Numbered from the stretch's first letter, positions 27,867 through 39,897 are shown. The stretch is DNA of 64,000 nt from Agromyces protaetiae (GCF_004135405.1 NZ_CP035491.1:3596001-3660000), one strand, 5' to 3'. Notes: generated by a model from the letters alone, not told the origin. Made by a program: numbers and translations.

Positions 27867-30200
27867 TCAGCCACGCTCCCCGTCGACGTCGACCTCTTCG
27901 AGGAAGGTCGCACCGAGCACCTCGCGCACGACGGCTTCGCCGTAGCGCTGGATGCCGTCGGCGGGCGCCGCAGGCGCGTTCGGGCGGCGCGGTTCGGCGC
28001 GCTTCGGCGCCTGGCGCGCGGGCGCGGTCGGCGCGGCCTTCGCGGCGGATGCCTCGGGCGCGGCCTGTGCCGGACGCGGCGCCTGTCGGGGTGGCGCCTT
28101 CGGCGTGTCGCCCGGGTCGCGGTCGTAGTCGGGATCGAACGGCGGCTCGTCGTCGAAGGGCGGCGCGTCGTCGTCGCTCGGCGGGGGCACGTCGGCGGGC
28201 GCACGGCTCGGCGACGGGCGCTCGGCGAGCGCGGTCGAGGTGCGCGAAGGCGACGCGGATGCCTCGGGGCCGGTCACCGCGGCCGGGTCGGCCGGGATCG
28301 AGACCGTCGCCCATGAATCGACGGGGCCGCTCGCCTGCAGCGCGGGCGCGGGCGAGGGCGCGGGCGAGGACGCCGACGCGGACGGGGACGACTGCTTCGG
28401 CGACGCCGTGGACGATGAGGCCGGGGCGGGCGGTGCCTGCCGTTGCACCGGAGGCGCGGCCCGCGCGGTCTGCCCCGGCGCGGGCGCAGGCGCCGGAGGC
28501 GCGGTCGGGCCGCCTTGCGGGGCTGCAGGAGCCGACGACTGGTCGCGACCGCCGCCCGCGCCGATCACGCGAGGCAGGAACTTGACCTGCACGCCGAGCA
28601 CGTCGGCGATCGCGGTGCGGAGGAACTCGGCCGGGTTCTGCCCGGGGGCGCCGCTGCGGAGGTCGTCGACGTCGTTCTGGCTCGGGAACCCGAGGACGAG
28701 CACGTCTCCGTCGCGGTACTCGATGACCTGCGCAGTGAGCGCCGCCATCCACGCGGTGCGCTTGGTGCGCTCGAGCACCCCGAGGATCTCGGGCCACGCG
28801 TCGCGTACGAGCTGGAGCGTCACGGGGCCGACCCGCACGGGCTTCGCCGCAGCCGCAGGCTCGGCCTCGGCAGCACGCTCGGGCTTCACCGCCTCGGCGG
28901 GAGCCGCGGGAGCGGGAGGAGCCGCAGGCTCGGAGGGAGCCGCAGTCGGCGCCTGTTGCGCAGCGCGTGCGGCCGGGGCATCCGCCCGCTCGTCACGCGA
29001 CGCGACCGGCGCACTCGACGCACCGGCAGCCCCCTCGACGCCCACCCGTCGCTCGAGCCGCTCGACGCGCGCGAGCGCGCCGCGCTCGGTGTCGTCGGAG
29101 GCGGGCACGAGCACGCGCGCGAGCATGAGCTCGAGGTGGAGGCGCGGGGAAGTCGCGCCCGTCATCTCGGTGAGGGTCTGGCTCACGAGGTCGGCAGTGC
29201 GCGAGAGCTCGGCGGCGCCGAACGCGCGCGCCTGCGACGCCATGCGGGCGAGCTCGTCGGCGGGCACGCCGCGCAGGACCGCCGCGGCGGCCTCGGGCGA
29301 CGACGCCGCGACGACGATGAGGTCGCGCAGGCGCTCGAGCAGGTCTTCGACGAATCGCCTCGGGTCTTGCCCGGTCTGCACGACCCGGTCGGCCGCCGCG
29401 AACGCGCCCGCCGCATCGTGCGCGCCGATCGCGTCGACGACCTCGTCGAGCAGGGCGCCGTGCGTGTAGCCGAGGAGCGCGACCGCGCGCTCGTAGTCGA
29501 TCGTCGACCCCTCGGAGCCCGCGATGAGCTGGTCGAGGAGGGAGAGCGTGTCGCGCGGCGACCCGCCGCCCGCCCGCACGACGAGGGCGAGCACGCCCGG
29601 CTCGACGCCGATGCCCTCTTCGTCGCACAGCTTCTGCACGTACTCGAGCATGGGAGCCGGCGGCACGAGCCGGAACGGGTAGTGGTGCGTGCGCGAACGG
29701 ATCGTGCCGAGCACTTTGTCGGGCTCGGTCGTCGCGAAGATGAACTTCACGTGCTCGGGCGGCTCTTCGACGATCTTGAGGAGCGCGTTGAACCCGCCCG
29801 ACGTGACCATGTGCGCCTCGTCGATGATGAAGATCTTGTAGCGGTCGCGTGCGGGGGCGTACACCGCGCGCTCGCGCAGGTCGCGGGCGTCGTCGACGCC
29901 GCCGTGGCTCGCGGCGTCGATCTCGACGACGTCGAGCGACCCGCCGCCGCCGCGCGAGAGCTCGACGCAGCTCGGGCACACCCCGCACGGCGAATCGGTG
30001 GGGCCCTCGGCGCAGTTGAGGCAGCGTGCGAGGATGCGCGCCGACGTCGTCTTGCCGCAGCCGCGCGGGCCGCTGAAGAGATAGGCGTGGTTCACCCGGT
30101 CGGTGCGGAGCGCCGTCATCAACGGGTCGGTGACCTGCGACTGGCCGATCATCTCGGCGAACGTCTCAGGCCGATAGCGGCGATACAGGGCGGTGACCAC
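27867..30200 (-). CDS. dnaX: DNA polymerase III subunits gamma and tau
   Basis: A 777-residue clamp-loader ATPase. Walker [10 protein letters not shown] is at residues 44-52, the zinc-binding cysteines are around 60-78 (CLNC...CGVCPSC), Walker B is in IIDEAH and the sensor SRC-like motif appears as SRTHHYPF. The C-terminal third is Ala/Pro-rich and of low complexity, as usual for actinobacterial tau, and ends with a short conserved tail. The start is GTG at 30200. I saw no slippery heptamer of the A-rich E. coli kind, so a short gamma form by programmed frameshifting is not supported. Confidence 0.96.
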   Translation of the reverse strand: MVTALYRRYRPETFAEMIGQSQVTDPLMTALRTDRVNHAYLFSGPRGCGKTTSARILARCLNCAEGPTDSPCGVCPSCVELSRGGGGSLDVVEIDAASHGGVDDARDLRERAVYAPARDRYKIFIIDEAHMVTSGGFNALLKIVEEPPEHVKFIFATTEPDKVLGTIRSRTHHYPFRLVPPAPMLEYVQKLCDEEGIGVEPGVLALVVRAGGGSPRDTLSLLDQLIAGSEGSTIDYERAVALLGYTHGALLDEVVDAIGAHDAAGAFAAADRVVQTGQDPRRFVEDLLERLRDLIVVAASSPEAAAAVLRGVPADELARMASQARAFGAAELSRTADLVSQTLTEMTGATSPRLHLELMLARVLVPASDDTERGALARVERLERRVGVEGAAGASSAPVASRDERADAPAARAAQQAPTAAPSEPAAPPAPAAPAEAVKPERAAEAEPAAAAKPVRVGPVTLQLVRDAWPEILGVLERTKRTAWMAALTAQVIEYRDGDVLVLGFPSQNDVDDLRSGAPGQNPAEFLRTAIADVLGVQVKFLPRVIGAGGGRDQSSAPAAPQGGPTAPPAPAPAPGQTARAAPPVQRQAPPAPASSSTASPKQSSPSASASSPAPSPAPALQASGPVDSWATVSIPADPAAVTGPEASASPSRTSTALAERPSPSRAPADVPPPSDDDAPPFDDEPPFDPDYDRDPGDTPKAPPRQAPRPAQAAPEASAAKAAPTAPARQAPKRAEPRRPNAPAAPADGIQRYGEAVVREVLGATFLEEVDVDGERG

Positions 30201-30272
30201 GACCCAATGCTAGTCAGCCCCGCCGACACCCGGCCCTGCGTGCCGCTCAGGCTGTGAGGCACACTTCCGGCG

Positions 30273-30278
30273 TAGCAT
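30273..30278 (+). promoter_or_regulatory. Probable -10 box for the DksA-like gene
   Basis: TAGCAT, followed by a leader of about 40 bases containing AGAAGGGAG, a good ribosome-binding site before the ATG at 30325. Confidence 0.4.
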
Positions 30279-30324
30279 GGCGCGACGGGTGCCGCGCGAT
30301 GACGCCGGCAGAAGGGAGCGCCCC

Positions 30325-30696
30325 ATGACGAGGAGTTTCACCCCAGAACGCATCGCGAAGTTCGAGCGCCTCCTGCAGGCCGAACTCACCGAGGCCTCGA
30401 GCAGACTCGCCGAGCACCGCGAGGGCATGGCCGAAGTGCGCTCCGCGCGCGCGGGCACGCAGGCCGACGACGAGCACGACCCCGAGGGCCCCACGATGAC
30501 CCAGGAGTGGTCGCAGCGCACCGCCGTCCTCGCCGACGCGCAAGCCGAGCTCACCGATGTCGACCGCGCGCTCGCGCGCCTCGCCGACGGGACCTACGGG
30601 GTCTGCGAACGCTGCGGCAAGCCGATCGCCGTCGCGCGGCTCGAAGCCCGCCCGACCGCGACGCTCTGCATCGACTGCGCCCGGCTCCAGCGCTGA
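30325..30696 (+). CDS. DksA/TraR-type zinc-finger protein
   Basis: A 123-residue protein: an N-terminal alpha-helical region forming a coiled-coil pair (residues about 6-85) and a C-terminal zinc finger with C94, C97, C115 and C118 (YGVCERCGKPI ... ATLCIDC). Proteins of this family insert their coiled coil into the RNA polymerase secondary channel and modulate initiation, often with ppGpp. Actinobacteria carry several paralogues whose roles differ from DksA of E. coli. A longer in-frame start at 30277 has no ribosome-binding site. Confidence 0.85.
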   Translation: MTRSFTPERIAKFERLLQAELTEASSRLAEHREGMAEVRSARAGTQADDEHDPEGPTMTQEWSQRTAVLADAQAELTDVDRALARLADGTYGVCERCGKPIAVARLEARPTATLCIDCARLQR

Positions 30697-30750
30697 GGCG
30701 CGAGCGCTGACCCGCGCACGACCCGGCCTGCGCATGTCCCACGGCCCGGC

Positions 30751-32091
30751 TCACGCCCGGGCGGCCGCGAGCCCTGAGAACGTCCGCAACAGCAGCGGAC
30801 TGGCGCCCAAGGCGGCGTAGAGCAGTCCAGCACCCGCGAGCGTCGGCACGAGTCCGAACGCCTCGACCGCGAGCCCGCCGCAGAGCGCCCCGAGCGGCAT
30901 CGTCGCGGCGACCCCTGCCGTCGTCGCCCCGAAGACGCGCGCCCGCATGCCCTCGGGGACGAGTCCGTACATCGCCGTCGAGATCATGGGGTTCAGAGAA
31001 CCCGCCGCCAAGCCCGAGAGCACGAGCACGGGCAACAGCACGGATGCCTCGGCGCCCGCCGCCATCGCGAGGTAGGGCGGTGCGCCCGCGAGCACGAAGC
31101 ACAGGGCGAACATGACGCGCCCCGACACGCGGTGCCCGACCGCCCCGAACAGCGCCGACCCGGCCAGGGCGCCTGCGGCGAAGCATCCGAGCATGAATCC
31201 GAGGAGCGCCGGGTCGCCGAGCACGCGCGTCGCATAGACGGGCTTCAAGACCGTGACGCCCGCCGCGTCGATCGCGTTCGTCAGGGTCACGAGCGCGACG
31301 AGCGCGCGCAGGAGCGGCGTGCGCCAGACGAACCGGATGCCTGCGGCGAAGCTGCCGAGCAGTGCCGAGGGGCGCTCGCCGTCGGCCGCGCTCGCGTCGG
31401 CGCCGGCCTCGCGCGCGTCCGGCGCGACGGCCTGCGTCTCGACGGCCCGTGGCACGAACGCAGCGATCACGCCCGCCGCGACCGCGAACCCGATCGCGTC
31501 GACGACGAGCGCCGACATCGCCCCGAACGACGCGACGAGCACGCCCGCGAGGCCCGCGCCGATCATCGACGCCGTGCGCTGCACGGCCGACTGGGCGCCC
31601 GCGGCGCGGGCGAGCGGGGTGCGCGCGAGCGCGGCGAGGTCGGGCATGAGCGAGGTCTTCGCGGTGTCGCCCGGGGTGTCGAGGAGCCCGCCGAGGAACA
31701 CGAGCGCGAGGAGCGCCCCGAACGGCAGCCCGACGGTCGCGTGCAGGAGCGGGACGGCGGCGACGGCGAGCGCACTCGCGAGGTCGGCGACGATGCTCGA
31801 GATGCGGAACCCGAACCGGTCGACGAGCACTCCGCCGAGCGCTCCCCCGATGACGAGCGGGACGGTCGCGAAGACACCCGCAGTGCCCGCCGCGAGCGGC
31901 GATCCGGTCTGCTGGAGGGCGAGGATCGGGATCGCGACCATCGCGAGCGCGTTGCCCGAGAGCGATGCGAATTGCGCCGTGAACAGGGCCACGAGCGGCA
32001 GACGTCGGCGGGGAGCATCCGGAATCTCGCGCGTCGGGAAGGCGGCTGCGCCGCCGTCGACGGATGCCTCGGCCGCACGCCGCTCGCTCAT
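30751..32091 (-). CDS. Major facilitator superfamily transporter (exporter type)
   Basis: A 446-residue membrane protein with about 12 predicted helices, of the MFS_3/enterobactin-exporter-like group. The loop after helix 2 has GGALGGVLVDRFGFR, the family A-motif variant. Its ATG overlaps the stop of the ArsR-type regulator gene (ATGA), so repressor and pump are made together. This arrangement is typical of drug or toxic-compound efflux controlled by its own substrate. The substrate is unknown. Confidence 0.85.
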   Translation of the reverse strand: MSERRAAEASVDGGAAAFPTREIPDAPRRRLPLVALFTAQFASLSGNALAMVAIPILALQQTGSPLAAGTAGVFATVPLVIGGALGGVLVDRFGFRISSIVADLASALAVAAVPLLHATVGLPFGALLALVFLGGLLDTPGDTAKTSLMPDLAALARTPLARAAGAQSAVQRTASMIGAGLAGVLVASFGAMSALVVDAIGFAVAAGVIAAFVPRAVETQAVAPDAREAGADASAADGERPSALLGSFAAGIRFVWRTPLLRALVALVTLTNAIDAAGVTVLKPVYATRVLGDPALLGFMLGCFAAGALAGSALFGAVGHRVSGRVMFALCFVLAGAPPYLAMAAGAEASVLLPVLVLSGLAAGSLNPMISTAMYGLVPEGMRARVFGATTAGVAATMPLGALCGGLAVEAFGLVPTLAGAGLLYAALGASPLLLRTFSGLAAARA

Positions 32092-32678
32092 CGCTCGACC
32101 CTCGGGAAGGCGTGCGTGATGAGCCGCACGGTGCGCGTGCCGTCGCGGCGGTCGCGACCGCGCGCGAACCACTTGTCGCGGACGGCGGCGAGGTCCGCGG
32201 CGAGTTCGCGGAACTCGTCGAGGGTCAGGTGCGCGGCGATGTCGCTCGAATCGGATGCCTCGATCCACTCGGGTTCGAGGGTGAGCTCGGCCTCGAGCGC
32301 GTCGAGGAGCTCGCGGTGGTACGAGTCGAGCACGGCGCGACGCATGGCCTCGGACGCATCGCGCCGCTCGGGATCTCCTGCCGCGCTCTCGGCGCCGACG
32401 TGCGTGAAGTCGTGCACGGCCTGCCACCACCGCTCGCGGCGGTCGCGCGCGAGTTCAGGCACCTCGACGACGAACCCGTGCTTCGCGAGGGTCTGGAGGT
32501 GGTAGCTCACCGATCCCGCGGCTTCGCCCGAGCGTTCGGCGAGTTGCCCGACCGTCGCCGGGCCGTCGACGCGCAGCATGCCGAGCAGGCGCAGGCGCAC
32601 GGGGTTCGCGAGGGCGCGCAGCGGCCCGGGGTCGCGGACGTCGATGCTCGTGGGCTCGGTGCTCGTGGGCTCGGTCAT
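32088..32678 (-). CDS. ArsR-type winged-helix regulator of the adjacent transporter
   Basis: A 196-residue regulator with an N-terminal HTH (LRALANPVRLRLLGMLRVDGPATVGQLAE..AAGSVSYHLQTLAKHGFV, about residues 20-70) and a C-terminal helical extension of about 110 residues typical of the HTH_20/ArsR-like group. No metal-binding cysteines are present, so it probably senses an organic ligand. It is coupled to the MFS gene downstream. A striking palindrome immediately upstream (32692-32727) is its probable autoregulatory operator. Confidence 0.85.
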   Translation of the reverse strand: MTEPTSTEPTSIDVRDPGPLRALANPVRLRLLGMLRVDGPATVGQLAERSGEAAGSVSYHLQTLAKHGFVVEVPELARDRRERWWQAVHDFTHVGAESAAGDPERRDASEAMRRAVLDSYHRELLDALEAELTLEPEWIEASDSSDIAAHLTLDEFRELAADLAAVRDKWFARGRDRRDGTRTVRLITHAFPRVER

Positions 32679-32691
32679 GCCTCCACGATAA

Positions 32692-32727
32692 TTCTACAAG
32701 AACTGTTGTACAAGTCTTCTTGTAGAA
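32692..32727. promoter_or_regulatory. Operator-like perfect inverted repeat upstream of the regulator-pump operon
   Basis: TTCTACAAGAA (32692-32702) and TTCTTGTAGAA (32717-32727) are exact complements. Between them lies another palindrome, TTGTACAA. This AT-rich 36-bp block lies 14 bp upstream of the regulator's ATG, in DNA that is otherwise very GC-rich. It is very likely the binding site of the ArsR-type repressor and overlaps the promoter. Confidence 0.75.
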
Positions 32728-32744
32728 CTTCGGAGGTCTCCCGC

Positions 32745-33943
32745 TTACCCCCCGACCGCGGCCGCCGTCTCCCGGGCGATCTCGAGCTCTTCGTTCGTCG
32801 GCACGACGAGCACCTCGACCTTCGAGGCATCCGAAGACACCCGCCGCGCGACCGACGCGCGCACCGCGTTCAGCGACGGATCGAGCTCGACGCCGAACCT
32901 CTCGAGGCCCGCGAGCGCCCACTCGCGCACGAGCGACGAGTTCTCGCCGACCCCCGCCGTGAACACGATCGCATCGACCCGCCCGAGCTGTGCCGCATAC
33001 GCCCCGATGTAGCCGCGCAGCCGATGCGCGTACACCTCGAGCGCGAGCGTCGCGTCGGGGTCGCCCGCGGCCGAGGCCTGCTCGACGTCGCGCATGTCGG
33101 CGTGTCCGCTGAGCCCCAGGACACCGCTCTGCGAATTGAGGAATGCGTCGACGGCGTCGACCGACAGCCCCGCCCGGCGCTGCAGGTAGACGAGGACGGC
33201 GGGGTCGAGGTCGCCCGACCGCGTGCCCATCACGAGCCCCTCGAGCGGCGTCAGCCCCATGCTCGTGTCGACCGAGCGCCCGCCCGACACGGCGCACGCC
33301 GACGCCCCGTTGCCGAGGTGCAGGATGATGAGCCGCAGGTCTTCGAGCGGCTTCCCGAGGAACTCGGCGGTCGCGTGCGACACGAAGCGGTGGGATGTCC
33401 CGTGGAAGCCGTACCTGCGGATGCGATGCTTCGCGGCGAGCTTCTTGTCGATCGCGTAGGTGTAGGCCGCAGGAGGCATCGTCTGGTGGAACGCCGTGTC
33501 GAACACCGCCACATGCGGCACATCGGGGAACGCCCGCTGCGCGGCCTCGATGCCCGCGAGGTTCGCGGGATTGTGGAGCGGCGCGAGCGCCGACAACTCG
33601 TCGATGTTGATCTTCACGAGCGGCGTCACGATCGTCGGTTCGAAGAACCGGGCGCCGCCCTGCACGACACGGTGCCCCACCGCCGCCGGCGCGAACTCGG
33701 CGAGCGACGGGCCGTGCTCGGCGAAGGCCGCGACCATGACGTCGAACGCCGCGAAATGGTCGGGCGCCGAGACATCCGAATCCCACCGCCCGTCGCCGTC
33801 GCCGCTCGAATTCGAATGCCGCGCCGCCGCGTCGCCCGAGCCGATGCGCTCCACGAGCCCGCTCGCGAGAGTCGTCGACGACTCCACGTCGATGAGCTGG
33901 TACTTGAACGACGAAGAACCCGAGTTCACGACCAGCACGACCC

Positions 33944-33947
<4 letters not shown>
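32745..33947 (-). CDS. ackA: Acetate kinase
   Basis: A 400-residue enzyme interconverting acetyl phosphate plus ADP and acetate plus ATP. It has the N-terminal NSGSSSFKYQL motif, PLHNPANL, the catalytic-region VFDTAFHQTMP, HLGNGAS and GTRSGDLDP, all family signatures. The GTG at 33947 overlaps the pta stop (GTGA), so the pair is coupled. An apparent fusion with the upstream frame arises only because pta carries two one-base losses. Confidence 0.96.
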
Positions 33948-36098
<2,151 letters not shown>

Positions 36099-36164
36099 GG
36101 CACCAGCCTATTGGCGCAGGGGGCGCCGCGGGAGGGAGAAACCTCGGCGCCGAGACATCCGGCT

Positions 36165-36170
36165 TATGCT
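36165..36170 (+). promoter_or_regulatory. Possible -10 box upstream of the monooxygenase operon
   Basis: TATGCT lies in the 149-bp spacer between the divergent pta and monooxygenase genes, about 78 bp before the GTG at 36248. No strong -35 box is seen. Confidence 0.3.
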
Positions 36171-36247
36171 GTCCTGACGCCCGCGCTCCCCACGCGGTGC
36201 CGCCGCACCCGAAGCGGCACGCTCCACTCGAGACACAGGAGTCTTCT

Positions 36248-37638
36248 GTGAACCCCATCGCCGTCATCGGCGCGGGGCCGTCCGGCCTCGCCGGTGCGCG
36301 CGCCCTCGCCCGCGCGGGCCTTCCGTTCGTCGTCTTCGAAGCCGCCGACGACGTGGGCGGACTCTGGAACATCGACAACCCCCGCTCGACGGTGTACGAG
36401 TCGGCGCACCTCATCTCGTCGCGCACGACGACCGAGTTCGCCGAGTTCCCGATGGACTCCGAGACCGACTACCCGGGCCACCGCGAACTGCACCGCTACT
36501 TCCGCGAGTTCGCCGACCGGTTCGGCCTCCGCGAGCACATCCGATTCGGTCGCAAGGTCACGAAGGTCGAGCCCGTCGACGGCGATGCGACCGGGAAGAG
36601 CGGATGGCTCGTGACGACGGTGTCCGCACACGGCGACGCCGAGACATCCGCCGAAGCAACCGAGACCTTCTCGGCCGTCGTGCTCGCGAACGGCACCCTC
36701 GCCGAACCGAACGTGCCCACGTTCGCGGGCGAGTTCACGGGCGAGATCGTGCACACGAGCGCGTACAAGTCGGCGAGCGTCTTCGACGGCAAGCGCGTGC
36801 TCATCATCGGCGCCGGAAACTCGGGGTGCGACATCGCCGTCGACGCGGTGCACCACGCGGCATCCGTCGATCTGAGCGTGCGCCGCGGCTACTACTTCGT
36901 GCCGCGCTACCTGTTCGGCAAGCCCGCCGACACGCTCAACCAGGGCCGTCCGCTGCCCGCGCGCCTCAAGCAGGCGTTCGACTCGCGCGTGCTGAAGCTG
37001 TTCACGGGCGACCCCGTGAAGTTCGGGTTCCCGAAGCCCGACTACAAGATCTACGAGTCGCACCCGATCGTGAACACGCTCGTGCTGCACCACCTCGGCC
37101 AGGGGACCTCCGCATCATGCCCGACATCGAGCGGTTCGACGGCACGACCGTGCACTTCACGGACGGACGCAGCGCCGACTACGACCTCGTCATGCTCGCG
37201 ACGGGCTACACGCTCGACTACCCGTTCGTCGACAAGCAGCTCCTCAACTGGACGAACGCGTCGCCGACGCTCTACCTCAACGTGTTCCCGCCGTCGTTCA
37301 ACGGGCTGTTCGTGCTCGGCATGATCGAGGCGTCGGGCATCGGCTGGCAGGGGCGCGCCGAGCAGGCCGAGCTCGTCGCCGCCTACCTCGCCGCCGTGCG
37401 CGACGCGCCCGAGCGGGCGGCCGCGTTCAGAGCGCGGGCGGATGCCCCGTGGCCCGACCTGACGGGCGGGTACAAGTACCTGGGGCTCGACCGCATGTCG
37501 TACTACGTCAACAAAGACGCCTACCGCCGCACGGTCAAGAAGCTGGCGCGTACGCTGCCTGCATTGCCGCAGGCGGCGGCTGAGACATCCGCCACCGCTC
37601 CTTCCGCCTCTCCCACCCCTGAAGGGACCCGCGCATGA
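36248..37638 (+). CDS. Flavin-containing monooxygenase / Baeyer-Villiger-type oxidase, one-base loss
   Basis: An FAD/NADPH enzyme of about 463 residues. It has the FAD motif VIGAGPSGLAGAR at the N-terminus, the FMO fingerprint FTGEIVHTSAYK, and the NADPH motif IIGAGNSGCDIA. The start is GTG at 36248 with AGGAG six bases upstream. The frame breaks in the G-run 37102-37105: LHHLGQG is followed one frame over by LRIMPDIERFDGTTVHFTDG and the typical GY.LDYPF segment. One added G restores the protein. Its stop overlaps the ATG of the transporter gene. The substrate is unknown; context suggests an organic acid or steroid-like compound carried by the neighbouring BASS transporter. Confidence 0.85.
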
Positions 37639-38591
37639 ACGTCGACGACGTCGTCGTGAACTTCGCCCCCGGCTCGCTCGTGATCTTGAACGTCGTGCTC
37701 GGGTTCATCATGTTCGGCATCGCGCTCGACACGACCGTCGACGACTTCAAGGCCGTCGCGAAGGCGCCGAAGGCGATGATCATCGCGCTCGTCACGCAGA
37801 TCGTCCTGCTGCCCGCCGTGACGTTCGGGCTCACGCTGCTGCTGCAGGTGCAGGGGTCGATCGCGCTCGGCATGATCCTCGTGGCGTGCTGCCCGCCCGG
37901 CAACATCTCGCAAGTGCTGACCTACCGCTCGCGCGGCAACGTCGCCCTGTCGGTGTCGATGACGGCCGTCACGAACGTCATCTACATCTTCGTGCTGCCG
38001 CTGAACTTCGCGTTCTGGGGCGGTCTGCACCCGACCGGCTCGGCGTTCCTCGAGCAGGTGAGCCTCAACGGGTGGCAGATGATGCTCGAGATCCTCCTCA
38101 TCATCGGCCTGCCGTTCGCCGTCGGGTTCCTCCTGCGGGCGCGCTTCCCGAGGTTCGCGGCGAAGGTGCAGCCGTGGGCGCGCTGGATCAGCCTCCTCGC
38201 CCTCGTCGGGTTCATCGTCGCCGCCCTCGCGGGCAACTGGGCGGTGTTCGTGTCGGTGCTCGGCATCGTGCTGTCGGTCGTGTTCCTGCACGACGCCGTC
38301 GCGCTCGCCCTCGGCTACGGCGCCGCGCGCATCGGCGGGCTGCCGCCGCGCGACCGCAAGGCCATCACGTTCGAGGTCGGCATCCGAAACGCGGGCCTCG
38401 GCCTCGGCCTCGTGTTCACGTTCTTCCACGGGCTCGGCGGCATGGCCGTCGTCGCCGGCTGGTGGGGCGTGTGGGACATCATCGCCGGCCTCATCGTCGC
38501 GACGCTGTGGGCGCGGCATTCGAAAAAGCGCGAGGGGGCGGATGCCTCGGGCGTCGCCTCTTCCGCTTCCGCGCCTGAGGCGACTGCATGA
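37635..38591 (+). CDS. Bile acid:sodium symporter (BASS) family transporter
   Basis: A 318-residue membrane protein with nine to ten predicted helices and the two family motifs that form the discontinuous helices: ACCPPGNISQVLTYRSRGN and FEVGIRNAGLGLGLVFTFF. Such proteins move organic anions (bile acids, pyruvate, pantoate, sulfonated compounds) with sodium. Its ATG overlaps the monooxygenase stop and its own stop overlaps the next ATG (ATGA at 38588-38591), so all three genes are coupled. The substrate is presumably shared with the two enzymes. Confidence 0.88.
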   Translation: MNVDDVVVNFAPGSLVILNVVLGFIMFGIALDTTVDDFKAVAKAPKAMIIALVTQIVLLPAVTFGLTLLLQVQGSIALGMILVACCPPGNISQVLTYRSRGNVALSVSMTAVTNVIYIFVLPLNFAFWGGLHPTGSAFLEQVSLNGWQMMLEILLIIGLPFAVGFLLRARFPRFAAKVQPWARWISLLALVGFIVAALAGNWAVFVSVLGIVLSVVFLHDAVALALGYGAARIGGLPPRDRKAITFEVGIRNAGLGLGLVFTFFHGLGGMAVVAGWWGVWDIIAGLIVATLWARHSKKREGADASGVASSASAPEATA

Positions 38592-39553
38592 AGCGCATCC
38601 TCGTCACGGGCGGAAGCGGGTTCCTGGGGTCTTCTGCGGTTCGGGCGCTGTCGGAGCATCCGCATGTCTCGCTCGTCGTCTCCGCGGACGTGCGGTCGCC
38701 TGCCGACTCCGCCGCGCTGCCTGACGGCGTCGTCTTCGAGCGCGTCGACGTGACGGTGCCCGGCGACATCGCCGCCGCCCTCGCCGCCCACTCGATCGAC
38801 ACGATCGTGCACCTCGCCGCGATCGTGAACCCCGGCACGGTCGGCGAAGACGTCGAGCGCCGGGTCGACGTCGACGGCACCCGCAACGTGCTCGAAGCCG
38901 CCGTCGCCGCGGGCGTGACCCGCATCGTCGTGTCATCGTCGGGCGCCGCCTACGGCTACCACGCCGACGCGCCCGAGTGGCTCACCGAGGACGACCCGAT
39001 CCGCGGCAACGAGGAGTTCAGCTACTCGCGCCACAAGCGGCTCGTCGAGGAGATGCTGGCTTCGTATCGGGCATCGCACCCGTCGCTCTCGCAAGTCGTG
39101 CTGCGCATCGGCACGATCCTCGGCCCGACCGTTCGCAACCAGATCACGGCGCTCTGGGACGGCCCGCGGCTCCTCGTCGTGCGCGGCAGCGACAGCCCGT
39201 TCGTGTTCGTGTGGGTCGACGACGTCGTCGGTGCGATCGTCGCGGGCGCTGTGGGCTCGTCTTCGGTGAGCGGCGCGTTCAACGTCGCGGGCGACGGCAA
39301 GGTCACGGTGCCCGAGATCGCCGCCCGGCTCGGCAAGAAGACGCTCGTCGTGCCCGCGGGGCTCCTCGCGTTCGCGCTCCGCGTCGGACACGCGCTGCGG
39401 TTGACCGTGCACGGCCCCGAACGCGTCGGGTTCCTCCGGTACCGGCCCGTGCTCGACAACACGAGGCTCAAGACCGTACTCGGCTACACGCCGCAGAAGA
39501 CGAGCCGCGAGGCGTTCGAGGCCTTCGTCGCGGAGCGGTACCCGGGCGTCTGA
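38588..39553 (+). CDS. NAD-dependent epimerase/dehydratase (extended SDR)
   Basis: A 321-residue extended short-chain dehydrogenase: nucleotide motif TGGSGFLG at residues 7-14, HLAAIVNP around 75-82, active-site serine stretch SSSGAAYG and YSRHK with Y146 and K150. The C-terminal domain resembles sugar-epimerase and hydroxysteroid-dehydrogenase-like members. It is the last gene of the coupled three-gene set. The substrate cannot be read from the sequence. Confidence 0.85.
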   Translation: MKRILVTGGSGFLGSSAVRALSEHPHVSLVVSADVRSPADSAALPDGVVFERVDVTVPGDIAAALAAHSIDTIVHLAAIVNPGTVGEDVERRVDVDGTRNVLEAAVAAGVTRIVVSSSGAAYGYHADAPEWLTEDDPIRGNEEFSYSRHKRLVEEMLASYRASHPSLSQVVLRIGTILGPTVRNQITALWDGPRLLVVRGSDSPFVFVWVDDVVGAIVAGAVGSSSVSGAFNVAGDGKVTVPEIAARLGKKTLVVPAGLLAFALRVGHALRLTVHGPERVGFLRYRPVLDNTRLKTVLGYTPQKTSREAFEAFVAERYPGV

Positions 39554-39565
39554 CGCCCATCCTGC

Positions 39566-39606
39566 CGTCTCCGCCCTGCCGTCTCCGCCCTGCCGTCTCC
39601 GCCCTT
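39566..39606. repeat. 14-bp tandem repeat, three copies
   Basis: CTGCCGTCTCCGCC is repeated three times head to tail just after the epimerase stop. Probably a slippage product. Confidence 0.7.
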
Positions 39607-39624
39607 CCCGGCGGCCGCCGTCCA

Positions 39625-39691
39625 CGCCGTAGGAGATTCTTGCCACCACGCCGGGGCCGACCCGGCGCGCCGCGCCGAATCTCCTACGGCG
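39625..39691. repeat. 67-bp palindromic element (GTAGGAGATTC type)
   Basis: Ends CGCCGTAGGAGATTC and GAATCTCCTACGGCG are perfect 15-base complements around a GC-rich 37-base core that also contains internal palindromes (GGCGCGCC). The architecture parallels the 79- and 74-bp elements, but the sequence is unrelated. It could terminate the upstream operon, but its length and form suggest a third dispersed-repeat family with one copy here. Confidence 0.75.
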
Positions 39692-39794
39692 CGCGTGGGC
39701 GGGGCGGGCCGTGCGGGCCGGACCGTGCGGGCGGCGGGTCGGGCTGCCGGTCGGGTGCGACCGCCCGTGGTTCGGCGGGAGCATCGCGCTCAGG

Positions 39795-39800
39795 TAGACT
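39795..39800 (+). promoter_or_regulatory. -10 box for the SRP RNA / tRNA-Ser transcript
   Basis: TAGACT lies about five bases before the start of the SRP RNA stem. It is a good match to the actinobacterial -10 consensus. Confidence 0.5.
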
Positions 39801-39802
39801 GT

Positions 39803-39897
39803 CCCAGGCTCCTCACGTGGCGCCATCCAGGCCAACTCCCCCAGGGCGGAAACGCAGCAAGGGTAACCGGGCTCTGGCGGGTGCGTGAGGGGTCCCT
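39803..39897 (+). ncRNA. ffs: Signal recognition particle RNA (small bacterial 4.5S type)
   Basis: The conserved domain IV is clear: CCAGGCCAACTCCCCCAG, then the apical GGCGGAAACGCAGCAAGGG block that binds Ffh, closed by ACCGGGCTCTGG. The outer stem pairs CCCAGGCTCCTCACG with CGTGAGGGGTCCCTGG. The 3' strand of that outer stem runs into the first two bases of tRNA-Ser, so the mature ends must be produced by processing. Ends are approximate. Confidence 0.93.

Noticed and set aside
27867..30200. Programmed frameshifting in dnaX to make gamma
   Set aside because: I looked for an A-rich slippery heptamer with a following stem and found none that is convincing.
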